DNA of 64,000 bases from the NCBI RefSeq assembly GCF_014645735.1, contig NZ_BMMH01000005.1:186001-250000 (forward strand), read 5' to 3'. The notes under the pieces were generated by a model. It ran no database searches, had not been told where the DNA came from, and worked only from the letters and a program-made list of their open reading frames with translations. A program made the position numbers and the translations under genes. Source of the DNA: Nocardia jinanensis (GTDB lineage: Bacteria > Actinomycetota > Actinomycetes > Mycobacteriales > Mycobacteriaceae). Positions 25,357 through 33,954 of the stretch are shown piece after piece. Positions within the stretch are counted from its first letter, which is position 1, and each line of letters starts with the position of its first letter.

Positions 25357-25555
25357 TACACAGGGCACCGGCACCGCAGGTTACCGCCCGGTCGTCATGA
25401 CCGGCGGCGCCGTCATCGCCGGTGCGGGCCGCACCACTTTCTCGCGGCGACCGGGTGATCACGGCCCGGCGCCGCGGCGGGTCATCGCCGGTTCACGGGC
25501 GATACGGAACGGCGTGACGCTGCCCCGTTCCCGCTCGGTGCGAGAGGACGGGAAC

Positions 25556-26473
25556 CTATAGCGGGCCCTGGGGGGTGCCGACCATCGACTGATCGAGAAA
25601 CTCGAGCAATCCGGCGGTGAAAACGTCGTTGTCGTCGCCCGCCACCATATGCCCGGCTCCACGGACATCGACGACCTGCAGCCGCGGGATCAACTCACGC
25701 ATCTCGGCCACACCCTCGTCGGAAACCACATCGGACATCTTGCCGCGCACGAGCAGCACCGGGCACTCGATCCGCCGGGCAGCGCTCTTCGATCGCTCAT
25801 AGGCCGCGGGACTGATGGGCAACTCGGGATCGGCGGGGGAAGAGGCGAGTTCGATGGTGCGAGGGTCCCAATGCCAATGCCATCGCTCGCCGCGCAGCCG
25901 CAGGTTCTTCTTCAGCCCTTCCACACTGCCCGTACGACGCCGATGCGGGTTGTAGGCCGCGATGGCGGCGGATGCCTGTTCCAGGCTCTCGAAACCGTCC
26001 GGCGCGCTCATCATGAAATCCCGCACCCGGGCACTTCCGGATTCTTCGACTCGCACCACCACGTCGACCAGCACCAGGGATTCCACAAGATCCGGGTATT
26101 CACCGGCGGCGAGCAACGATACGAGCCCGCCGAGCGAGGCTCCGACCGCGCCGAGCGGGAGCCCGGGATCACGGCGGCGGACCTCCTCGACCAGGGCCAG
26201 CAGATCACCGAGATGCGCGGAGAGACCGTATTCGGCGCCGCCGGACCAGTCGCTGTCACCGTGACCACGGAGATCCACCGCGTAGGCGATCCAACCGAAT
26301 CGCCCCAGTCGTTCACCGGTCGCGCGCCACGAGTGCCGCGTCTGGCCACCGCCGTGGAGCAAGACCACGATGCCCTTGGCCCGCGCATCGACACCGGCCC
26401 AACGATCGGCCGCCAACGTCAACCCGTGTCCGGGCAGTTCGACTCGCTCGTGCCGAACGGTGGGTGTGCTCAT
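25556..26473 (-). CDS. Alpha/beta hydrolase
   Basis: 305 residues. The oxyanion-hole motif is LLHGGGQTRHSW, the nucleophile elbow is GASLGG, the acid lies near RGKMSDVVSDEG, and the catalytic His is in GAGHMVAGDD. It probably hydrolyses an ester, lactone or C-C bond of a small organic substrate. It is the last gene of a leftward operon, starting 8 nt after the thioesterase stop. The PHRRRTGSVEGLKKNLRLRG lid region resembles esterase/epoxide-hydrolase-like proteins of mycolic actinobacteria. Confidence 0.88.
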   Translation of the reverse strand: MSTPTVRHERVELPGHGLTLAADRWAGVDARAKGIVVLLHGGGQTRHSWRATGERLGRFGWIAYAVDLRGHGDSDWSGGAEYGLSAHLGDLLALVEEVRRRDPGLPLGAVGASLGGLVSLLAAGEYPDLVESLVLVDVVVRVEESGSARVRDFMMSAPDGFESLEQASAAIAAYNPHRRRTGSVEGLKKNLRLRGERWHWHWDPRTIELASSPADPELPISPAAYERSKSAARRIECPVLLVRGKMSDVVSDEGVAEMRELIPRLQVVDVRGAGHMVAGDDNDVFTAGLLEFLDQSMVGTPQGPL

Positions 26474-26481
26474 TGTTCTCC

Positions 26482-26904
26482 TTACGCTGCCAGGACCGAC
26501 TCGAGGGCCGCGCGTTGCGCCGCCGACAACGGCACCGATGTCTTACGGTCGGCTGCGAGCCGGGCCAGCACAGTGGTGATGACCGCACCGGCCACGCCGT
26601 GTTGATGTATCACCACCCGGAACCCCAGACTGCTGGTACCCAGCCGGATGAGTTCGACCTCCGTGTGGACTTCGCCGACGAACAGCTCACGGGTGAACGT
26701 CGCGGAGACATCGACGACACCCAGGTCACCAGGGTGCAGAAGATCACCGCACGCCTCGACCAGGAGTGAACGCCACGCGGCGGCGGAATGCTCCATTGCG
26801 AGATAGAACGGCACATGGGCGCTGTCGACAACGGTGCCGTCCCGTTCCGGCCGGTGCGTGATGGGAGCTGTATAGACCTTCATCCGCGTGCGAACACCGC
26901 TCAC
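26482..26904 (-). CDS. Thioesterase-like single hot-dog protein (4HBT type)
   Basis: 140 residues. The helix HVPFYLAMEHSAAAW and strands VDVSATFTRELFVGEVHTEV and SLGFRVVIHQHGVAGAVITT form a 4-hydroxybenzoyl-CoA-thioesterase-like hot-dog. The usual catalytic Asp in this helix is not evident, so the activity is uncertain. The GTG start overlaps the upstream stop as GTGA, indicating tight coupling; an ATG 7 codons later is an alternative. It sits between a small coiled-coil protein and an alpha/beta hydrolase in one operon. Confidence 0.8.
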   Translation of the reverse strand: MSGVRTRMKVYTAPITHRPERDGTVVDSAHVPFYLAMEHSAAAWRSLLVEACGDLLHPGDLGVVDVSATFTRELFVGEVHTEVELIRLGTSSLGFRVVIHQHGVAGAVITTVLARLAADRKTSVPLSAAQRAALESVLAA

Positions 26905-27182
26905 GTGTTCCGCTTCGCAACGCCCTTGTACCCGAAGAATTTCTCGAAGTTCTCGTCGTTGATCGGCTGGCGGCTGTTGCGGTCACGCGCTGCCCGCAGC
27001 GTCGTGAGTCGCGCTCGCGTCGCGGTCAGCGCTTCCGATTCTCCGGCCTCGCTCAACTCGCGCACCCGCTGTTCGAGGGCCTCGATCTCCTGATGTAGCC
27101 GAACACCTGCCTCACTGTAGGTGAGCAGGTCGTGGTCGTCCTTGTCCTCACGCTTCGGGACAGCATCACCGTGTTCGGCCAT
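26901..27182 (-). CDS. Small coiled-coil protein, function unknown
   Basis: 93 residues from ATG, with GGAGG 6 nt upstream (a GTG one codon earlier is open). It is highly charged: VPKREDKDDHDLL, then a heptad-like helix RLHQEIEALEQRVRELSEAG, and a basic tail ending NDENFEKFFGYKG. It is probably a soluble, dimeric coiled coil. It begins the operon with the hot-dog protein and hydrolase and is divergent from the amidohydrolase gene. I recognise no function. Similar short proteins occur beside acyl-CoA genes in mycobacteria, from memory. Confidence 0.8.
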   Translation of the reverse strand: MAEHGDAVPKREDKDDHDLLTYSEAGVRLHQEIEALEQRVRELSEAGESEALTATRARLTTLRAARDRNSRQPINDENFEKFFGYKGVAKRNT

Positions 27183-27479
27183 CACGGACCTCCATCGTCT
27201 CGCCCGGGTACTCGGTGCCTACTCTACTAGTCGGACCTGAATCAGGTAAATAAATACTCTTATACAGAGAGCCCAGAGCGGCCATTGCACGACTGAACTG
27301 GATCTTTGCCACGGGACACCGACCGAAGACCGGCAAATCGGCGAAGAATCCGGACCAAAGGGGCTCGCATCCGGTGACGTGATCTGGTTCACTTGAAACA
27401 TGGCCAAAAGAGGCCAATCAGTTTAATATATTCGGCTCAAGGCGAGCAGTCAGCGAACCTCGTCAAAGGAGACCTAAGA

Positions 27480-28652
27480 ATGCCGTTGCAGGATCACCAC
27501 CAGATCGTCTCGGTCGACGACCACCTCATCGAGCATCCCCGGGTGTGGCAAGACCGCCTACCCGAGAAGTTCAAAGAGCGTGGCCCGCGAATCATCGAGC
27601 AGAACAACAAGCATGTGTGGCACTACGACGGAGATGTGTTCCCCACCGTCGGGCTCAACGCCGTCGCCGGCAAGCCGCCGGAGGAATGGGGACTGGACCC
27701 CGTTCGCTACGAAGACATGATCCCGGGCTGCTACGACCCGAGCGCCCGGATCAAGGATATGGATGTCGACGGAGTGCAGGCGGCTTTATGCTTCCCGTCA
27801 TTGCCCGGCTTCGGCGGCGGCGTCTTCCACCGCGCCAAGGACAAGGAGCTCGCGCTCCTGAACGTCAAGGCCTGGAACGACTTCTACATCGACGAGTGGT
27901 GCGCCACCGCGCCGAGCCGATTCATCCCGATGTCGCTGATACCGGTGTGGGACCCGCAACTGGCCGCGCAGGAGATCCACCGCACCGCGGCCATGGGCTC
28001 GCGCACCATCAGCTTCCCGGACGCCCCGGTCCCACTCGGACTGCCCTCCTTCCACGACAAAACCTACTGGGAACCCGTATGGGACGCGTGCGAGGAGACC
28101 GGCCAGGTCCTGTCCCTGCATTTCGGTTCGGGGTCCTACGTCCCGGGCTTCTCGTTCTCGGGCACCAAGGCGATCCCCGGTCAGGTGGTACTGCCCGACG
28201 CACCGTTCGCGGTCGCGATCACCATTTTCTCCACCAACCTCATGTGGACGCTGGTGGACCTGATGTTCTCCGGTGTACTGCAGCGGCATCCCAAACTGCA
28301 GTTCTCGCTCGCCGAAGGTGGCATCGGCTGGATTCCCTACATCCTCGAACGCGCCGACTTCGTCTGGGAACGTCACCGCCACTACCAGCCGATCGACTTC
28401 GACACCCGGCCGTCGGACCTGTACTTCAAGCATTTCTGGGGCTGCTTCATCGACGACGAGTTCGGTGTCGAGAATCGCCACAAGGTGGGGATCGACCGGA
28501 TCATGCTGGAGATCGACTACCCGCATTCGGACTCGAACTGGCCCAACAGCCGCAAGCGCGCGGCCGAGGTGCTGGCCGACGTCCCGGATCACGAGGTCGA
28601 AATGATCACCGAGACCAACGCTCGCCGGATGCTCAACTTCCCACGCGTCTGA
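27480..28652 (+). CDS. Amidohydrolase-family metal enzyme (decarboxylase/hydrolase type)
   Basis: 390 residues from ATG with AAGGAGA 6-7 nt upstream. It is a TIM-barrel amidohydrolase of the ACMSD-like group: VSVDDHLIEHP carries the first metal-ligand region (D-x-H), RIKDMDVDGVQAALCFP follows, LHFGSGS has the central His, and LEIDYPHSDSNWPNS has the late Asp/His. Members hydrolyse or decarboxylate ring or ring-opened substrates, and many copies occur in actinobacterial steroid and terpenoid clusters. The substrate is unknown. A long hairpin follows the gene. Confidence 0.88.
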   Translation: MPLQDHHQIVSVDDHLIEHPRVWQDRLPEKFKERGPRIIEQNNKHVWHYDGDVFPTVGLNAVAGKPPEEWGLDPVRYEDMIPGCYDPSARIKDMDVDGVQAALCFPSLPGFGGGVFHRAKDKELALLNVKAWNDFYIDEWCATAPSRFIPMSLIPVWDPQLAAQEIHRTAAMGSRTISFPDAPVPLGLPSFHDKTYWEPVWDACEETGQVLSLHFGSGSYVPGFSFSGTKAIPGQVVLPDAPFAVAITIFSTNLMWTLVDLMFSGVLQRHPKLQFSLAEGGIGWIPYILERADFVWERHRHYQPIDFDTRPSDLYFKHFWGCFIDDEFGVENRHKVGIDRIMLEIDYPHSDSNWPNSRKRAAEVLADVPDHEVEMITETNARRMLNFPRV

Positions 28653-28689
28653 GGAACGGGAACCGAACCCGCTGCACTGACCCACCGGC

Positions 28690-28726
28690 ATACGGCGATC
28701 CGCGGACTACATGCGGATCGCCGTAT
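28690..28726. terminator. Strong hairpin between convergent genes
   Basis: ATACGGCGATCCGC (28690-28703) pairs perfectly with GCGGATCGCCGTAT (28713-28726) around a 9-nt loop. It lies between the amidohydrolase and the convergent LLM flavoprotein gene and is probably a bidirectional terminator, although no T run follows. Confidence 0.75.
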
Positions 28727-28850
28727 TCGCTGCACCGCGTCGTCGGAGGCGATCGGTCCAGGACCACGGGCGACCGATCGGAGAGGATGCTGCGAGCCGG
28801 CTGCATGGCCGCGTCGGCAACGCTCGCGCAGGTATGATCCCGGCGCGAGG

Positions 28851-29903
28851 TCAGCGTAAGGGCGAACTCACGGCGGGATCGTAGACCTTCGGCGCGGCCC
28901 GCCACGCCGACAGAGCCGAATCCGTGGCGGCGGTGACCGAAATACGGTCGGCCACCGGCCCCCAGCGCCTGCCGACTTCGGCCGCGGCGCGCTCGACGCT
29001 CGCCGACACCGCAAATCCGTCGACCACATCGTCGGGCACGATCGTCGGCATCCGCGCCCAGTCCCCCTCCTTCGACAAGCGGTAGAGATCCTCGTGCAGG
29101 CCCGACCAGCCGTGCAGATCGAGCACACCTCGATATGCCGGCGTCGAACCGTAGAACGCGATCTGGCCGCGAACGAACTCCCGCGACTGGGCGATGTCGG
29201 CATCGGTCGCACCTGTTGCCACCATCGGCGAGACGATCACCTCGAACTCGTCGCGCGCCCGGCCGGCCGCGGCGAGTGCGTCCTCGACGCTGGGTAGCAA
29301 CACCTCGCGCAGATAGGTTTCCGTGACAAAGGAATGCACCAGCAGGCCGTCTGCCACCTCCCCCGCCACCCGGGCCATACGCTCACCGACCCCGGCCACG
29401 ATCACCGGCGGATTGCCGTAGGGATTGGGCCCCGGGTCGAACATCGGGGTCATCAGGGTGTGGTGGTAGAACTCGCCCTCGAACCGCAGCGGTGCCGAGT
29501 TCTCCCAACTACCCCAGATCGCACGCAACGCCAGCACATACTCTCGCATTCGTGCGGCCGGCCGCGACCAGGGCATCGAGAACCGGCGAGTGATATGCGG
29601 CTTGATCTGACTTCCCAGCCCGAGCGTCAGCCGACCCGCCGAAAGGGTATGGACATCGTTCGCGGCGATGGCCGTCACCATGGGGCTGCGAGCGAAGGCG
29701 ACGTAGATGCTGGTACCCAGACGCAGCGTCGAAGTGGCCTGAGAGGCGGCTGCCAGCAGCAACAGCGGATCGTGGCACGTCTCACCGAGAAACAGTCCGC
29801 CGAAGCCGCTCCTCTCCACGTCGGCCGCCATCTCGCCGAGCGGACCCGTTCCCGGGTCGATCGCCACATCGAGCACTGCCGGCGGGCGGGGACTCTCTGT
29901 CAT
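28851..29903 (-). CDS. LLM-class F420-dependent oxidoreductase
   Basis: 350 residues from ATG with AGGAG 5 nt upstream. It is a luciferase-like TIM barrel: FGGLFLGETCHDPLLLLA, STLRLGTSIYVAFARSP, GRLTLGLGSQ, and NPPVIVAGVGERMARVAGEV. This pattern fits the F420H2-dependent branch of the family. It reduces or oxidises an unsaturated or carbonyl substrate using deazaflavin, consistent with a mycolic-type actinomycete. It is divergent from the GntR-crotonase-racemase operon; an AATAGATTA element lies between. Confidence 0.88.
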   Translation of the reverse strand: MTESPRPPAVLDVAIDPGTGPLGEMAADVERSGFGGLFLGETCHDPLLLLAAASQATSTLRLGTSIYVAFARSPMVTAIAANDVHTLSAGRLTLGLGSQIKPHITRRFSMPWSRPAARMREYVLALRAIWGSWENSAPLRFEGEFYHHTLMTPMFDPGPNPYGNPPVIVAGVGERMARVAGEVADGLLVHSFVTETYLREVLLPSVEDALAAAGRARDEFEVIVSPMVATGATDADIAQSREFVRGQIAFYGSTPAYRGVLDLHGWSGLHEDLYRLSKEGDWARMPTIVPDDVVDGFAVSASVERAAAEVGRRWGPVADRISVTAATDSALSAWRAAPKVYDPAVSSPLR

Positions 29904-29987
29904 GACACTCCTGATCAACGCAATAACGACTGCGGAATTGCCGCGATTCGGCCTCTTCCCATAGAACCTAGCAGGATATACAGTGCA

Positions 29988-29996
29988 AATAGATTA
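29988..29996 (-). promoter_or_regulatory. AATAGATTA (TAATCTATT on minus strand)
   Basis: Exact reverse-strand copy of the recurring element, continuing as CTAATTT. It lies 85 nt before the leftward LLM gene and about 150 nt before the rightward gntR. Confidence 0.5.
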
Positions 29997-30143
29997 CTAA
30001 TTTCACCCTCGGCGGCAAGGCCCGAACCCTGGCAGGACGTCTCGAATGACCATTACCGCCCTCCGCCGGTATTCACGGTGGACGATGCGAACGCCGTCTC
30101 CGGCCGAACCCGGCGCGGACCGCCACCACCCATGAGAGCCGGC

Positions 30144-30848
30144 ATGGACGGTTCACGCACCCGCGCCGCCGAGATCGCCCGCCGGATCGAGGACGAGGTG
30201 ATCGCCGACGGTTGGCGGGCGGGCCGGGCCCTCGGATCCGAGACCGTGTTCATGGAGCGATTCGGGGTCAGCAGATCGGTGGTCCGTGAAGCGTTCCGCA
30301 TCCTCGAGAGCCGTCGTGTCGCGAAGCCACGTCGCGGACCGGGCGGCGGCTTGGTGGTGACCGCTCCCGAGCGCTCGGCAGTGCTCGACCAGGCATCGCT
30401 GTTCCTGGAATACGACGGCTTTGCCGCCGATGACCTGTTCCAGATGATGGAGCTACTGGAAGTAGCGGCGGTAGAACAGGTTTCGGCGACCATCGACGCG
30501 GAAGGAATAGCCCGGCTGCGCGAGATACTGGCAGCGGAGACCGACGTCGACGATCCGAGGTTCGAACCGGTGACCGTCTATACCGAACTGGCCCGGCTGT
30601 CGAACAACCCGGTGCTCTCGCTGTTTCTCCACATCGGCAACAACCTCGCCCGGACCCACGGTGTCCGGCCTTCCGACAGTGAAATGCGCTGGATCCATCG
30701 GCACAGCGTGGAGCTGGTGGAGGCTCTCGCGGCCGGCGACACTCTCGCCGCCACACGCAGCGTACGACGCCGTATCCGCGGGATGAGCCGGCGACAGTCC
30801 GTCTCGTCCACCCGCATCACCTCCGATCCGAGAACAGGAGAGCCATGA
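30144..30848 (+). CDS. GntR/FadR-type transcriptional regulator (FCD domain)
   Basis: About 234 residues; the start could be this ATG or the one at 30132, and neither has a strong ribosome site. The winged helix reads RAAEIARRIEDEVIADGW, MERFGVSRSVVREAFRILE and RRGPGGGLVV, like the regulator at 2248. The FCD domain is shortened in the middle: VTVYTELARLSNNPVLSLF replaces the usual longer helix set. The stop overlaps the crotonase ATG as ATGA, so the regulator is co-translated with the enzymes it probably controls. Confidence 0.88.
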   Translation: MDGSRTRAAEIARRIEDEVIADGWRAGRALGSETVFMERFGVSRSVVREAFRILESRRVAKPRRGPGGGLVVTAPERSAVLDQASLFLEYDGFAADDLFQMMELLEVAAVEQVSATIDAEGIARLREILAAETDVDDPRFEPVTVYTELARLSNNPVLSLFLHIGNNLARTHGVRPSDSEMRWIHRHSVELVEALAAGDTLAATRSVRRRIRGMSRRQSVSSTRITSDPRTGEP

Positions 30849-31621
30849 CGGTTCCCGAACTGGTCCTCGTCGAGCAGATCGACACCACCTGCCTGATCAC
30901 GCTGAACCGCGCCGAGGCACGTAACGCGTTGTCGCGACGACTCAACCAGCAGCTCATCGCCGCTGTGACGAACGCCGACTCCGATCCGGCGACCGCTGTT
31001 GTCCTCCTGACCGGCGCGGGCGCAGCGTTCTGCGCCGGGATGGACCTGAAAGAACTCGCCGAACACGGATTCGCCGGCGCCGACCGTGCCGAGAACTGCA
31101 TCGATCGGGTCGCCGCCTGCCGCACTCCCGTGATCGGACTCGTCGACGGACCGGCGGTGACCGGTGGCCTGGAGCTCGCACTGGCGTGCGACTTCCTGAT
31201 CGCGTCGGAGAACGCGCGATTCGCCGACACCCACGCGCGGGTCGGCATCGTGCCCGGTGGTGGTCTCACCGCGCGATTGACGGAGGCGATCGGCGTCCGA
31301 CGTGCCCGCCAGATGAGCGGCACCGGGCACTATGTCGACGCTGGAACAGCGGTGGAGTGGGGGCTCGTCAACGAAGTGGTCCCGTCGGCCGCGCTGCGCG
31401 ACCGTGGCCTGGCGGTGGCCGCGGGCTTCGCCGCCGCCGATTCCGCCACGCTCACCGAGGTGTGGGAACTCTACGACACGGTGTCACGCCAGGAGACCTC
31501 GCACGCGATCGACCGCGAGGCCGGGATCAACAAGGTCTGGGCGGCTCAGGCCGCCACTCTGGCCGAAAGCACGAAGGCGGTCTTCGAACACGGACGGACC
31601 CAGAACAAGGACGTCCGGTGA
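30845..31621 (+). CDS. Enoyl-CoA hydratase/isomerase-family protein (crotonase)
   Basis: 258 residues. The oxyanion-hole motifs are GAAFCAGMDLKEL and GPAVTGGLELALACD, where the Glu equivalent to Glu144 of rat crotonase is kept. At the position of Glu164 the sequence is FADTHARVGIVPGGG, with no Glu, as in many actinobacterial EchA proteins, so isomerase or another crotonase reaction is as likely as hydration. The last 60 residues form the helical trimerisation region. It is translationally coupled to the GntR gene before it and the racemase after it. Confidence 0.9.
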   Translation: MTVPELVLVEQIDTTCLITLNRAEARNALSRRLNQQLIAAVTNADSDPATAVVLLTGAGAAFCAGMDLKELAEHGFAGADRAENCIDRVAACRTPVIGLVDGPAVTGGLELALACDFLIASENARFADTHARVGIVPGGGLTARLTEAIGVRRARQMSGTGHYVDAGTAVEWGLVNEVVPSAALRDRGLAVAAGFAAADSATLTEVWELYDTVSRQETSHAIDREAGINKVWAAQAATLAESTKAVFEHGRTQNKDVR

Positions 31622-32754
31622 AACCGCTGTCGGACGGCTCCGCGGCCCACATCGACGAGTCGGCACGAAGGGTGCGAGCGCCCGGCCCGTTGGCGGGATT
31701 GAAGGTGGTGGAGCTGGCCAATATCGGCCCCACCGCGCATGCGGCCATGGTTCTCGCCGACCTCGGCGCGGACGTCGTCAGGTTCCAGCGGCCCGGGGAT
31801 ACCGGCACTCCCCCGTCCATGCTTCGCGGGCGACGCCTCGTTTCCGCGGATCTCAAGGATCCCGCCACCGTCACCGAACTCCGCACCGTCGTCCGGTATG
31901 CCGACGTGCTGATCGAGGGATTCCGCCCCGGAGTCGCCGAACGTCTGGGCGTCGGACCGGACGAGTTGCTCACCTATAACCCGCGGCTGATCTACGCCCG
32001 CCTCACCGGGTGGGGGCAGGACGGTCCACGCAGCGGCGCCGCCGGACACGACATCAACTTCGTCGCCCCCACCGGCATCCTGCACTCTATGGGGCCGGCG
32101 GATTCCCGGCCGACGCCGCCGTTGAACCTGGTCGCCGGGTTCGCCGGTGGTTCCATGTTCGCGGTGACCGGCATTCTGGCGGCCCTGTGGGAACGCAACT
32201 TTTCCGGTCGCGGGCAGGTCGTCGATATCGCGATGGCCGAAGGCGCGTTGGTGCTGGCGCAACAGTCCTGGGCGCTACGTCCCAGCGGCTACTGGTCCGA
32301 CCTGCGCGGGACCAACCTCGTCGACGGAAGCTGTCCGTTCTGGGACACCTACGAATGCGCCGACGGCCGCTTCATGGCGGTCGGCGCCTTCGAACCACAG
32401 TTCTATTCGCGGTTGCTGGCCACTCTGGGCATCGATGAGACAACCGCGCCCGCACAGGACGACCGCGAGAACTGGCCGGCCCTGCGGGAGATGATCGCCG
32501 AACGTTTCGCCCGGCACAGTCGCGACCACTGGGCGTCGCTCTTCGACGCGATCGACTCGTGTGTGACGCCGGTGTTGGACTTCGCCGAAGCAACCGGCGA
32601 TCCGCAGTTCCGGCATCGGGGTGCGATCGTGGAAATCGACGGCGTGCCCCAGCCGGCGGCAGCTCCGCGTTTTTCGCGAACTCCCGCCGCCACTCCGCGC
32701 CCGCCGACGGCTGTCGAGGGAGTTGCCGACCTCTGGGGTGCCGACGGGAACTGA
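31618..32754 (+). CDS. CoA-transferase family III protein, alpha-methylacyl-CoA racemase-like
   Basis: 378 residues. The start is a GTG overlapping the crotonase stop as GTGA. LAGLKVVELANIGPTAHAAM and LADLGADVVRFQRPG open the family III fold. GHDINFVAPTG is characteristic of alpha-methylacyl-CoA racemases, and VVDIAMAEGAL carries the conserved Asp. Racemases of this type epimerise 2-methylacyl-CoA (for example sterol side chains or pristanic acid) so that a stereospecific dehydrogenase can act. A CoA-transferase role cannot be excluded. The next genes, convergent, encode an acyl-CoA dehydrogenase pair. Confidence 0.88.
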   Translation: MKPLSDGSAAHIDESARRVRAPGPLAGLKVVELANIGPTAHAAMVLADLGADVVRFQRPGDTGTPPSMLRGRRLVSADLKDPATVTELRTVVRYADVLIEGFRPGVAERLGVGPDELLTYNPRLIYARLTGWGQDGPRSGAAGHDINFVAPTGILHSMGPADSRPTPPLNLVAGFAGGSMFAVTGILAALWERNFSGRGQVVDIAMAEGALVLAQQSWALRPSGYWSDLRGTNLVDGSCPFWDTYECADGRFMAVGAFEPQFYSRLLATLGIDETTAPAQDDRENWPALREMIAERFARHSRDHWASLFDAIDSCVTPVLDFAEATGDPQFRHRGAIVEIDGVPQPAAAPRFSRTPAATPRPPTAVEGVADLWGADGN

Positions 32755-32833
32755 ACAGGTCGAGACAGATTTCCGAAGCCGAGCGGAATCGGCCGGGACC
32801 AGGCCGTCGAGAATCTGCTGGGCCGCGTGCTAC

Positions 32834-33943
32834 CTACGCCCCTTCCTCCGGGCGAATCGAGGCGGTCAGCACATCCCAGGGATTGTCAGCGGTGAGGAGC
32901 CGCTCACCCAGCTTCTCCGACCACCGGCGCGGCGATCCGAACCCGGCGATCGCTGCGCGTGCCCGCATGGTGTGCAGCCACAACGCATGTTCCGCGGTGA
33001 CTCCGATGGCACCGTGCAATTGATGCGCGGTGCTCACGACCTCGTCGACGCATTGCCCGAGCGTCACCTTTGCCACCGCGACCGCGAAATCTGTTTCCGC
33101 GGCCGCGAATCCCCGGTCCTCGGCCGCGGCCACGGCCATACCGGCCGCCACCGAGCCTCTTTCCACGGACCCGCTCAGTGCCGCCAGTTCGTGCTGCACC
33201 GATTGGAACTTGCTGAGGCTCCGGCCGAACTGCACACGATCGCGGGTGTGGGTGATGGTGAGTGCCACCGCCGACCGCAGACTACCCACCACCTGCAGGC
33301 ATCTGGCCCAGGCACCCCGCCGTTCCAACTCGGTGAATGCTCGATCCGACAGTTCGGCGCATCGGTCCCGGCGGACCGATACCTCGAAGCGTCCACGCGG
33401 TTCGCCGGCGAGATCGTCAGTGGTGCTCACCCGATGTGCCGCCGGGTCGATCACCGCGACGAAGCGTCGCCCCTCGACGCCGAGGACAACCACAACCGCG
33501 GCACAATCGCTCGCCCACGGCACGTCGCTCACCGTTGCGGTCAGCATCGATCCGTCCGCGGTCGCGCTGGCGAAACCTAGTGTGAGCGGGCCCGATTCGG
33601 GTACCGGCAGCGAAGTCTCGGCCGCGATCCAGGCGGCCAGCAGATCCGTCTCGGCGACCGGTACCGGACAAGCGAAACCGGCCAGACCGGTGAGCAGGAC
33701 CGCAGCCTGCGCAGGCCCGGCCCCGAGGTCGGCGGTGGTGGTCAACCGGCTCAGACCCGTTTCCTCGAGATTGCCCCACAGAACTCCGTCGAGGCGTGCC
33801 GGCCGGCTGCGCCGGCCGGTCAGGCGGTCCCACGATCGCCCACCCAGGTCCTCGACCAGCGCGCGCAGGTCGTCGTTGTCATCGGCCGAAGTGGGGCTCC
33901 CGAGCCCGCTCATCGGATTTCCGATGGAGTCCACAGTGGTCAT
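32834..33943 (-). CDS. Acyl-CoA dehydrogenase, beta-type subunit
   Basis: 369 residues. The C-terminal half holds the recognisable parts: HTRDRVQFGRSLSKFQSVQH and VVSTAHQLHGAIGVTAEHAL. The N-terminal half is divergent and lacks the usual FAD-binding and substrate motifs, as in the beta partners of alpha2beta2 acyl-CoA dehydrogenases. It starts 11 nt after the stop of the alpha-type gene with AAGGAGA upstream, so the two are made together and probably form a heterotetramer acting on a bulky acyl-CoA. Confidence 0.9.
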   Translation of the reverse strand: MTTVDSIGNPMSGLGSPTSADDNDDLRALVEDLGGRSWDRLTGRRSRPARLDGVLWGNLEETGLSRLTTTADLGAGPAQAAVLLTGLAGFACPVPVAETDLLAAWIAAETSLPVPESGPLTLGFASATADGSMLTATVSDVPWASDCAAVVVVLGVEGRRFVAVIDPAAHRVSTTDDLAGEPRGRFEVSVRRDRCAELSDRAFTELERRGAWARCLQVVGSLRSAVALTITHTRDRVQFGRSLSKFQSVQHELAALSGSVERGSVAAGMAVAAAEDRGFAAAETDFAVAVAKVTLGQCVDEVVSTAHQLHGAIGVTAEHALWLHTMRARAAIAGFGSPRRWSEKLGERLLTADNPWDVLTASIRPEEGA

Positions 33944-33954
33944 CCTGTCTCCTT

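Noticed and set aside
31186..31617. Longer start for the racemase-like gene
   Set aside because: The frame runs inside the crotonase gene. The GTG at 31618 gives a 4-bp overlap and begins just before the conserved LAGLKVVEL.
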